A DNA stretch of 32,878 nucleotides from CAYJEQ01 sp964371155 (lineage in GTDB: Bacteria > Bacillota > Clostridia > Oscillospirales > Ruminococcaceae), in assembly GCA_964371155.1 (NCBI GenBank), contig CAYJLI010000026.1, positions 1 through 32,878 of the forward strand, in the 5' to 3' direction. The notes below the pieces were generated by a model. That model was not told the DNA's origin. It made no database searches and was given only the letters and a program-made list of their open reading frames with translations. Each line of letters begins with the position of its first letter. The stretch's first letter is position 1. The translations under genes and the position numbers were made by a program. This document shows, piece by piece, positions 7,717 through 14,093 of the stretch.

Positions 7717-8616
7717 ATGATAAGAATTAAAGTTCCCGCCACCAGTGCGAATTTAGGCGCAGGGTTTGACTCTTTAGGCATGGCGGTGTCGCTTTACAAT
7801 TATGTCAATATGCAGGAGTGGGACAGTATAGATATAAAGTCCCTCAATGGCAAAAATATACCAACTGACGAGCACAATCTCATATGTTCCACTGCAAAAT
7901 ATCTCTATGAAATATGTGGGAAAAGCTTTAAAGGAATAAAAATAGAACAGCAGGACAACATCCCCATGGCGAGGGGACTCGGAAGTAGTTCAGCCTGTGT
8001 GGTGGCAGGGCTAATGGGTGCAAATGCACTCATGGGAGAGCCACTCACAAAGGATGAAATAATAAATTTAGCGGCAAAAACCGAGGGCCATCCGGATAAC
8101 TCCACCCCAGCAATACTCGGGGGAATGGTGGTTGCGGCTATGGACAATGGCAAGGTGCATTATGTAAGGCAGAGCTTAAAGGATGATATCTGCATTGCGG
8201 CAATTATACCTTCGGCAGAGCTTAAAACCTCCAAGGCGAGAGCTTCACTGCCAAAGGATATAGCGCATAAAGATGCAGTGTTTAATCTATCTCGTTCAGC
8301 ACTTATGGCGGCATCTTTTGCCACGGGAAGATATGATAATCTTAAAGTAGCAACCGATGATAGAATACATCAGCCCTATCGTATAAAGCTAATTGATAAG
8401 GGCAGTGAAACCATTACTGCTTGCTATGAAAACGGTGCATATGCGGCATTTATAAGCGGTGCAGGCTCAACACTCCTCTCCGTGGTGGATATGCGAAAAG
8501 TTGGGTTTGAAGCAAAAATGCGTGCATATCTCGACAATATGGGTTGCAGTGATTGGGAGCTTAAAATGCTTATGGTGGATAACCATGGCACAATAATTGA
8601 ATATGATACAGTTTAG
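7717..8616 (+). CDS. thrB: Homoserine kinase
   Basis: This 299-residue GHMP-superfamily kinase phosphorylates homoserine with ATP for threonine synthesis. Motif 1 is the N-terminal VPATSANLGAGFDSLGMAV. Motif 2, the phosphate-binding loop, is PMARGLGSSSACVVAG (about residues 86-101). Motif 3 is ISGAGSTLLSV near residue 248. Length is typical. It lies 17 nt after hom and 52 nt before aspartokinase. No threonine synthase (thrC) or aspartate semialdehyde dehydrogenase gene is in this window, so those steps are encoded elsewhere. Confidence 0.95.
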   Translation: MIRIKVPATSANLGAGFDSLGMAVSLYNYVNMQEWDSIDIKSLNGKNIPTDEHNLICSTAKYLYEICGKSFKGIKIEQQDNIPMARGLGSSSACVVAGLMGANALMGEPLTKDEIINLAAKTEGHPDNSTPAILGGMVVAAMDNGKVHYVRQSLKDDICIAAIIPSAELKTSKARASLPKDIAHKDAVFNLSRSALMAASFATGRYDNLKVATDDRIHQPYRIKLIDKGSETITACYENGAYAAFISGAGSTLLSVVDMRKVGFEAKMRAYLDNMGCSDWELKMLMVDNHGTIIEYDTV

Positions 8617-8668
8617 TATGGGCTGTTTAATTTAACACAGTCTTTATTATAAATACGGAGGTAAGAAG

Positions 8669-9874
8669 ATGGGCTTAATAGTACAGAAATTTGGCGGAAG
8701 TTCTGTGGCGAATGCCGAAAGAATTTTTAATGTTGCAAAGATAGTTGCCGAAACATACGACAGTGGTAATAATGTCGTAGTGGTAGTGTCCGCACAGGGC
8801 GACACCACGGATGACCTTCTCGAAAAGGCGGCGGAGATAAACCCAAATCCCTCAAAAAGGGAAATGGATGTACTCCTCTCCACAGGGGAGCAAATATCCA
8901 TATCACTGCTTTCAATGGCACTTGAGAAACTTGGTTATCCCTCAAAATCGCTAACAGGCTGGCAGGCAGGGTTTAATACCGACTCAAATCATGGTATGTC
9001 TCGAATTACAAAGATAAAAAAAGACCGCATACAAAATGAGCTGAGCAAAAACAATATCATTATAGTGGCAGGTTTTCAGGGTATTAATCGCTACGATGAT
9101 ATAACCACACTCGGAAGAGGTGGCTCGGACACAAGTGCGGTAGCACTTGCTGCGGCACTGCATGCGGATAAATGCCAGATATACACAGATGTTGACGGTG
9201 TATATACCGCCGACCCAAGAAAAGTGCCCACAGCACAAAAACTTGACGAAATTTCCTATGACGAAATGCTTGAGCTCGCCTCCCTCGGTGCGCAGGTTCT
9301 GCATAATCGCTCTGTTGAAATGGCTAAAAAATACAATATAAATCTTGAAGTACTATCGAGTTTGGAAAGAAAACCTGGTACAATTATTAAGGAGGTTGCA
9401 GGCGTGGAAAATATGATAATTAAAGGTGTGGCAAGGGATAACGATGTTGCGAGAATTTCGGTTGTGGGGCTCGCTGACCAACCTGGTGTAGCATTTAAAC
9501 TATTCTCACTTCTTTCAAGCAAAAAAGTAAATGTTGACATTATACTCCAGTCAATCGGCAGGGGAAATACAAAGGATATAAGCTTTACAGTTTCACGCTC
9601 ACACAAGCAAGTTGCTGTTGAAGCGATAGATGAGGCTAAAGAAGCACTTCGCTATGAAGAATTAATCTGCGAAGAAAATATCTCCAAGCTCTCAATAGTG
9701 GGCGCAGGCATGGCAACAAATGCAGGCGTTGCATCAAGAATGTTTGAAGCACTTTCGGAAGCAGATGTAAACATACAGATGATAAGCACAAGTGAAATTA
9801 AAATTTCTGTGCTAATCAATATAGACGACTCCGAAAGAGCATTAAATGCAGTGCACAATGCTTTCTATGATTAA
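8669..9874 (+). CDS. lysC: Aspartokinase
   Basis: This 401-residue enzyme phosphorylates aspartate at the entry to the lysine, threonine and methionine pathways. The N-terminal kinase domain begins KFGGSSVANAERI and has TTLGRGGSDTSAVALAAAL and IYTDVDGVYTADPR. The C-terminal third carries two ACT domains, beginning ISVVGLADQPGVAF and LSIVGAGMATNAGVA. It has its own GGAGGT site, in the operon with hom and thrB, so threonine-branch control is likely. An internal Shine-Dalgarno and GTG (see separate entry) could give a free ACT-domain subunit, as known for B. subtilis aspartokinase II. Confidence 0.95.
   Translation: MGLIVQKFGGSSVANAERIFNVAKIVAETYDSGNNVVVVVSAQGDTTDDLLEKAAEINPNPSKREMDVLLSTGEQISISLLSMALEKLGYPSKSLTGWQAGFNTDSNHGMSRITKIKKDRIQNELSKNNIIIVAGFQGINRYDDITTLGRGGSDTSAVALAAALHADKCQIYTDVDGVYTADPRKVPTAQKLDEISYDEMLELASLGAQVLHNRSVEMAKKYNINLEVLSSLERKPGTIIKEVAGVENMIIKGVARDNDVARISVVGLADQPGVAFKLFSLLSSKKVNVDIILQSIGRGNTKDISFTVSRSHKQVAVEAIDEAKEALRYEELICEENISKLSIVGAGMATNAGVASRMFEALSEADVNIQMISTSEIKISVLINIDDSERALNAVHNAFYD
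9389..9406 (+). promoter_or_regulatory. Internal ribosome binding site and GTG start inside lysC
   Basis: AAGGAGGT (9389-9396) lies 7 nt before an in-frame GTG (9404-9406, codon 246). An in-frame ATG follows at 9413. Translation from the GTG would give 156 residues containing exactly the two ACT domains. B. subtilis aspartokinase II makes its beta subunit in the same way. The codons for Lys-Glu-Val force part of the motif, so function is probable, not proven. Confidence 0.6.
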
Positions 9875-9911
9875 AGATTAATTTAATTACAACAAATTTA
9901 TGTATATACTG

Positions 9912-9950
9912 ATAGCTCAGTCCCTCGCTAAAAGCGGGGGGCTGAGCTAT
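9912..9950 (+). terminator. Terminator of the threonine operon
   Basis: A 17-bp stem, fully paired if two T-G wobbles are allowed, runs from ATAGCTCAG (9912-9920) to CTGAGCTAT (9942-9950). The loop is TAAAA. It lies 38 nt after the lysC stop. The T-run is weak (TTAATATT), but the stem is very stable. Confidence 0.85.
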
Positions 9951-10196
9951 TTAATATTGGCGCTACTTATCTCATAATCGTGGATAATTTCACTTCTAAA
10001 TTAGCTTAGCTTTGCACCTCACACCTAAAGCCGAAGCAAATTTGACAGTCTACAATTTGACTTTATAAGCATTTAAATAATACAATAAAACCAATGTGAC
10101 CGACTTTTCAAATATAGGGAGCACCATAGCGACACTCGAGAGAGATTAGAAATAAATAAATTTAGCTTGCAAATCTTATCCATGGTGTAAACTCAA
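9951..10196. other. Gene-free stretch with a rightward promoter ending at the gap
   Basis: I see no convincing reading frame. A promoter-like pair, TTGACA (10042-10047) and TATAAG (10064-10069) with 16 bp between, points rightward toward the run of N. Short complementary segments CACCAT (near 10115) and ATGGTG (near 10183) flank about 65 nt. Whatever this promoter transcribes is cut off by the gap. Confidence 0.5.
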
Positions 10197-10296
10197 NNNN
10201 NNNNNNNNNNNNNNNNNNNNNNNNNNNNNNNNNNNNNNNNNNNNNNNNNNNNNNNNNNNNNNNNNNNNNNNNNNNNNNNNNNNNNNNNNNNNNNNN
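10197..10296. other. Assembly gap (100 N)
   Basis: Exactly 100 N bases, the conventional filler for a scaffold join of unknown length. True distance and content between lysC and the NhaC gene are unknown. Confidence 0.97.
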
Positions 10297-10346
10297 ACTA
10301 TTTAAAGCGGTAATGGCATTATATATTCATGTATAGCTACTTATTT

Positions 10347-11762
10347 TTATAAAGCGGTAGCTTGCATTTCTTTTTCTGCCTTCTTTGCTTTTAGTACAAA
10401 AATACCTAAGTAGGAGAAGACGATTGAAACTAAGATATTGGTGATGTTAAAGAATGTATATGGTAGATAGGAGAATGTTTCCACTCCCAAAGTTACTGCC
10501 ATGTATGCACCGGCTGTATTCCAAGGAATGAGCGCTGCAGTAAGGGTTGCACCTTCTTCAAGGCAACGTGAAAGCATTGATCTATCAAGGCCACGTTCAT
10601 CATATGAAGTTTTGAATGCATTACCTGTAAGAATGATGGATACCATTGTGTTACAAGTTGTACCCTGACAAAGTGCACCGGAGAATATAGTAACAAGTAC
10701 CAATGTTCCAACGGATTTAATGCGTACAAGAAGTTTTTCTACGATAACCTGCATATAGCCAAGGTCGGATAAAATACCACCCAGCATAAGTGCGATAATC
10801 ATAAGGAAGATGGAGCTTGTCATACCAACCATACCACCACGATTAAGAAGTGTATCAATGATTGCTATGCCGGAATCAATTTTAAATCCTGTGTAGAGCG
10901 AAGTAAGTACTGCAGTTAGTGGCACACCCTGAACTAAAACCGCAATGGCAACACCTGAGAGTATACCTATCGACATGGATGGTAGTGCAGGCACTTTTAG
11001 AACGCTTAGTGCAAGCAATATGATTGCAGGAAGTATTACTATAATATTGATTTCGAAAATGCCTGTAAGACCTTCTGTTACCGTAGTAATTTGGGTGGTA
11101 TCGAAATCGCCACCGCCATACTGCATACCAATAACTGTATAAAGCACAAGAGAAACAATCAAGGCAGGTATGGATGTGTAAAGCATTGATTTAATATGTT
11201 GATATATATCTACTTCTGCTGTTGCAGAGGCAAGGTTTGTTGTGTCGGAAAGAGGGGAGAGTTTGTCGCCAAAGAATGCGCCAGAAACAACTGCACCGGC
11301 TGTGATTGGCATAGGTACGCCAAGGCTTGCACCGATACCCATAAGCGCAAGACCCACTGTGCCGGCAGAACCCCAAGATGTACCGGTTGCAACTGATGTT
11401 ACACAACAGATAATGAAAGCGGCAGGAAGGAAAATTTGAGGCGAAAGGATGTTAAGCCCATAGTAAATTAAAGCTGGAACTGTACCACTTTGGATCCAAG
11501 AAACGATAATCATACCGATTAGGAACATAATTGTCATGGACACAGCGCCCCTTAAAAGGCCAGCCATCATAGCTTTTTGAATTGTTGCCCATTTAAAACC
11601 TAAAAGAACGGAAATTAAGCCAATACAGAATATTGCGATAAATAGCAATGCTTGAATGTTGATACGTAGTAGGCCAAATCCACCAATTAGAAGAGCGACT
11701 AAGAATAAAAGAAGTGCCAGGGATACGCCGAATGTTGGTTTAGGGTCTGAGATACGTTTCAT
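10347..11762 (-). CDS. nhaC: NhaC-family Na+/H+ (or malate/lactate-type) antiporter
   Basis: This 471-residue protein has about 11-12 membrane segments and the NhaC signature. GTSWGSAGTVGLALMGIG falls near residues 127-144, followed by GAVVSGAFFGDKLSPLSDTTNLA, which carries the conserved acidic and polar residues. NhaC proteins exchange external H+ for internal Na+. Some relatives, such as B. subtilis MleN, couple this to malate/lactate exchange. The start has AGGAGG (11769-11774) 6 nt upstream. The promoter carries GTATAC palindromes like the lctP operator, which makes a link to lactate metabolism plausible. The gene is apparently monocistronic and ends 51 bases from the gap. Confidence 0.9.
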   Translation of the reverse strand: MKRISDPKPTFGVSLALLLFLVALLIGGFGLLRINIQALLFIAIFCIGLISVLLGFKWATIQKAMMAGLLRGAVSMTIMFLIGMIIVSWIQSGTVPALIYYGLNILSPQIFLPAAFIICCVTSVATGTSWGSAGTVGLALMGIGASLGVPMPITAGAVVSGAFFGDKLSPLSDTTNLASATAEVDIYQHIKSMLYTSIPALIVSLVLYTVIGMQYGGGDFDTTQITTVTEGLTGIFEINIIVILPAIILLALSVLKVPALPSMSIGILSGVAIAVLVQGVPLTAVLTSLYTGFKIDSGIAIIDTLLNRGGMVGMTSSIFLMIIALMLGGILSDLGYMQVIVEKLLVRIKSVGTLVLVTIFSGALCQGTTCNTMVSIILTGNAFKTSYDERGLDRSMLSRCLEEGATLTAALIPWNTAGAYMAVTLGVETFSYLPYTFFNITNILVSIVFSYLGIFVLKAKKAEKEMQATAL

Positions 11763-11847
11763 AAAAATCCTCCTGTATGTTTCTTATTTTTCAATTTTCA
11801 TTTACGCCTTGCAAATGAAATTAGAGACAAAAAATATCTTGATGTAA

Positions 11848-11968
11848 TGTATACAACAGTTCAAAAAATGTATAAAACATGTTCACTATATGTATACATT
11901 TAACCATATTATTCCAATATTGTCAATATATATTGTGCATTAAATACAGTTAAAAATGTTGTATACAA
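11848..11968 (-). promoter_or_regulatory. nhaC promoter with four GTATAC-type operator palindromes
   Basis: On the minus strand TTGACA (11921-11926) and TTAAAT (11898-11903) are 17 bp apart. Palindromes are TGTATACA (11848-11855), ATGT-N5-ACAT (11868-11880), ATGTATACAT (11890-11899) and TTGTATACAA (11959-11968). The third abuts the -10 box. The first three have centres 20-23 bp apart, two helical turns, so they would lie on one DNA face. The regulator is not identified; the motif resembles some GntR-family sites but this is only a guess. Confidence 0.7.
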
Positions 11969-12052
11969 GTAGAAAATATAAAGTGAATTTTGTCTTAAAT
12001 TAACAAATTTCGCCCTAAGTGCAATGGGGGTATAGGGTTATATTAATGACTG
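11969..12052. other. Remaining gene-free DNA between nhaC promoter and next terminator
   Basis: The region 11763-12112 has no gene. Beyond the nhaC leader (about 130 nt from the predicted start near 11891) and the operator cluster, this part holds nothing I can recognise. Confidence 0.6.
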
Positions 12053-12093
12053 AAAAAATGATATCCTCGCCGTATATATAGGCGAGGATATCA
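12053..12093 (-). terminator. Terminator of the secreted-protein gene
   Basis: A perfect 13-bp stem, TGATATCCTCGCC (12059-12071) with GGCGAGGATATCA (12081-12093), closes a 9-nt loop. On the minus strand it is followed at once by six T residues (complement of 12053-12058). It lies 19 nt beyond the stop codon of the minus-strand gene. Confidence 0.92.
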
Positions 12094-12112
12094 TAGCTAT
12101 AAGGTGTTTAAA

Positions 12113-13249
12113 TTATCTACCTGTACCTGGGTTTGGTTTTTCTGTTTCTACTTCAGGAGTAACAGTAGTATCGTTATCTTCTTCAGTAGCATCGTCTTCG
12201 CTTGTTTCGAAATCAAGTTCGATGTCGGAGATAGCGTAAGAAGTAAGAGTTCTTGTTTTGAAAGCGTAAGCGCCGTAATCTTCATCGTAAGTTGTTTCTA
12301 CTTCGGAAAGTGCGCCGTTTTCAGCAACTTCGTATACAAACATGTCTTCGTCAGCAAAGATTCTCATAGTACCTAATCTGTTGAAAGAAGGAGTAGCATC
12401 GAAAGAGATGAAGTCGATGTTAGCATCAAGGTTTTGGTCGATTATAGCAGTGTTAGGAACTTCTGTGAAGCCTAAGAATAGATCGTCTTGGTTTGAAGCG
12501 TCAACTGTGAAAGAAGAGTTAGAACCAAATAGTAGTTCAACTTCTTCGGATTCGTCAAAGTTAATAACAGGAGCGTTATTTTCTACTTCGTGAACATCAT
12601 CGGAAAGAGTTACTGCTTCGTATCCAACAACAGCTGCAACCATCTTAACAGAAGCATCGGAAGCGGAGCTTGAAGATTTCTTAACTACCTTAACTTCACC
12701 GATAAGATCGGAAGCTTCAGTTGTAAAGCTTGCTTTAGTTTCGATTTCAGCAAGGTATTTGTAGCTTGTAGCTGTGGAAGCTGCATACTGAGCAAGAGCA
12801 GTAGCTTTTTCTTCTTCAGTGATATCAAGCACAGCGTCGATAGCAGCCTGAAGCTCAGCTAAAGTATTGTAGCTATTTGCAAGACCGTGGGAAGCTACTT
12901 CGCCAGATTTAAGAGCGTAAGCGCCGGAGTTAAGAGTAACTTTTTTGTTTACGATTTCAGCGTCAGCAAAAGCGTCGTCGCCGTTGTCCCAATCTGTTAC
13001 TACTTTAAATTTACCTGCAACAGAGCTGTTGATAGTTTCGCCTTCAACTTCAGGAAGTATTTCTACGAATAAGCTATCGCCTGGTTCAAGTGTGATATCG
13101 CCTGTCACTTCGTAAAGCATGTCGTTTTCTTCTTTAAATAGCTTGGATGTTTCGTCCACCATAATTACGCTTGCTTCTTCAGCGTGAGCGATTGTTGCCA
13201 TAGATAGTACCATAGATGCTACAAGAGCAGATGTTATAATTTTTTTCAT
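12113..13249 (-). CDS. Secreted acidic protein of unknown function, C-terminal NPGTG
   Basis: This 378-residue protein is not one I recognise. The first 23 residues are a classic Sec signal peptide (basic start, hydrophobic core, A21-H-A23 cleavage site). The mature part is strongly acidic and rich in Ser, Thr, Ala and Val, with few cysteines or motifs. A Ser-rich linker lies near residues 190-200. The tail is Glu/Asp/Thr-rich and ends NPGTGR, which recalls a sortase-type NPxTG signal, but no hydrophobic anchor follows. The start is the ATG with GGAGG 9 nt before; five extra in-frame residues upstream lack a ribosome binding site. It has its own promoter, a structured leader and a strong terminator, suggesting an abundant extracellular or surface protein. 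Confidence 0.8.
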   Translation of the reverse strand: MKKIITSALVASMVLSMATIAHAEEASVIMVDETSKLFKEENDMLYEVTGDITLEPGDSLFVEILPEVEGETINSSVAGKFKVVTDWDNGDDAFADAEIVNKKVTLNSGAYALKSGEVASHGLANSYNTLAELQAAIDAVLDITEEEKATALAQYAASTATSYKYLAEIETKASFTTEASDLIGEVKVVKKSSSSASDASVKMVAAVVGYEAVTLSDDVHEVENNAPVINFDESEEVELLFGSNSSFTVDASNQDDLFLGFTEVPNTAIIDQNLDANIDFISFDATPSFNRLGTMRIFADEDMFVYEVAENGALSEVETTYDEDYGAYAFKTRTLTSYAISDIELDFETSEDDATEEDNDTTVTPEVETEKPNPGTGR

Positions 13250-13281
13250 TTTAATTTCCTCCAAAAATAATTTATATATTC

Positions 13282-13314
13282 GGTAGTTTTGTCTTCTGGG
13301 CTACCACCTCCCAG
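13282..13314 (-). promoter_or_regulatory. H-type RNA pseudoknot in the leader of the secreted-protein mRNA
   Basis: On the minus strand CTGGG (13314-13310) pairs with CCCAG (13300-13296). GGTAG (13305-13301), inside that loop and directly next to CCCAG, pairs with CTACC (13286-13282). Loop 1 is AGGT and loop 3 is the A-rich AAGACAAAA. A TATAAT box (complement of 13325-13330) would start transcription near 13318, placing the knot at the very 5' end. The ATG is 32 nt downstream. It does not match a riboswitch class I know. Confidence 0.55.
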
Positions 13315-13353
13315 CGACAATATCATTATACCGCATATATCGGGTCAAGTGTA
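13315..13353 (-). promoter_or_regulatory. Probable promoter of the secreted-protein gene
   Basis: A perfect TATAAT occurs on the minus strand (complement of 13325-13330). A TTGACC (complement of 13343-13348) lies upstream, but only 12 bp away. It would pair at 18 bp with GATATT further on. The -10 position is likely; the -35 is uncertain. Confidence 0.45.
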
Positions 13354-13640
13354 TAACTGAAATGAAACTACTTGTAAACAAAATGTAATAATCGCAATGA
13401 CATATTGCATATATTAATAAGAAAAAATCACGATAAAAGATACAATATGCACAGAAAACATTAGCAAAATGGTTTTAAATCAAAAAAATGGTAATTATAT
13501 TTACTTTTTATAGGAAATCTTCATTTTTGTATAATGTTTAATTGTAATTTTATTACGGAATTTTTTGGATTTTTTGATTTTTTTTATGTTTTTTTGTCGT
13601 TTTTTCTTCTTTTAATGCAAAATCTTATTAAAAAGCAAAA
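13354..13640. other. AT-rich divergent region with phased T-tracts
   Basis: There is no gene. Between 13561 and 13613 there are runs of 6, 6, 8, 7 and 6 T residues with centres about 9, 9, 10.5 and 10.5 bp apart, then further T-rich DNA. Tracts phased with the helix produce intrinsic curvature. They lie 60-110 bp upstream of the zapA -10 box. Confidence 0.6.
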
Positions 13641-13647
13641 TTAACTC

Positions 13648-13676
13648 TTTTTAAAAAGCAAAAAATATATTATAAT
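13648..13676 (+). promoter_or_regulatory. Probable zapA promoter
   Basis: TATAAT (13671-13676) with a weak TTTTTA (13648-13653) at 17 bp. The start would be near 13683, with AGGAGG at 13706-13711 before the ATG at 13719. The weak -35 may be helped by the curved T-tract DNA upstream. Confidence 0.5.
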
Positions 13677-13718
13677 AAGGTATTGTAGAATTTAATTACT
13701 ATATAGGAGGATGTCTAT

Positions 13719-14093
13719 ATGATAAATAGAGTTAGAATAGAAGTGCAGGGTGGAAAATATACAATAGCCACTCCAGAGAGCGAAGCATATGTGCAGGAGC
13801 TTGCAAGGGAGCTTGACGAGCAGGTGGATTTACTTATAAATCAAGATGCACGCCTATCGCTTAGCGACTGCTTAGTGCTCTGCTGTATGCAATATCTCGA
13901 CGGATATAAGAAAAGCGAAGTGAGCTCCGATCACATGAGAAACCAACTTTCCGACTATGTGGAAGATGCGGCAAGGGCGAGAATAGAGCTTGATGAAGCT
14001 AAAAGAGAAATCGAGTATCTAAAGCATCAGCTCGATATAAATAATACAGCCTATAATGATTTAATGGACAGTGCATATAATAATGATAAATAG
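13719..14093 (+). CDS. zapA: Cell division protein ZapA
   Basis: This 124-residue protein has the ZapA N-terminal strand pattern (RVRIEVQGGKYTIATPESEAYVQELARELDEQV) and a long C-terminal coiled coil (residues about 75-115, Glu/Lys/Arg/Leu rich). ZapA binds FtsZ and cross-links protofilaments at the division ring in the cytoplasm. Length fits the Bacillota type, which is somewhat longer than the Bacillus form. It overlaps the next gene by about 11 bases, the zapA–U32 order often seen in this group. Confidence 0.88.
   Translation: MINRVRIEVQGGKYTIATPESEAYVQELARELDEQVDLLINQDARLSLSDCLVLCCMQYLDGYKKSEVSSDHMRNQLSDYVEDAARARIELDEAKREIEYLKHQLDINNTAYNDLMDSAYNNDK

Noticed and set aside
13630..13642. 13-mer AAAAAGCAAAATT repeated at 13630 and 29318 (near matches at 13653 and 29484)
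   Set aside because: Very AT-rich and low-complexity; no consistent position relative to promoters, so chance is likely.
14071..14082. GTG start for the U32 protein 12 bases upstream
   Set aside because: The only purine-rich sequence is too close to this GTG; the ATG at 14083 fits the overlap with zapA better.
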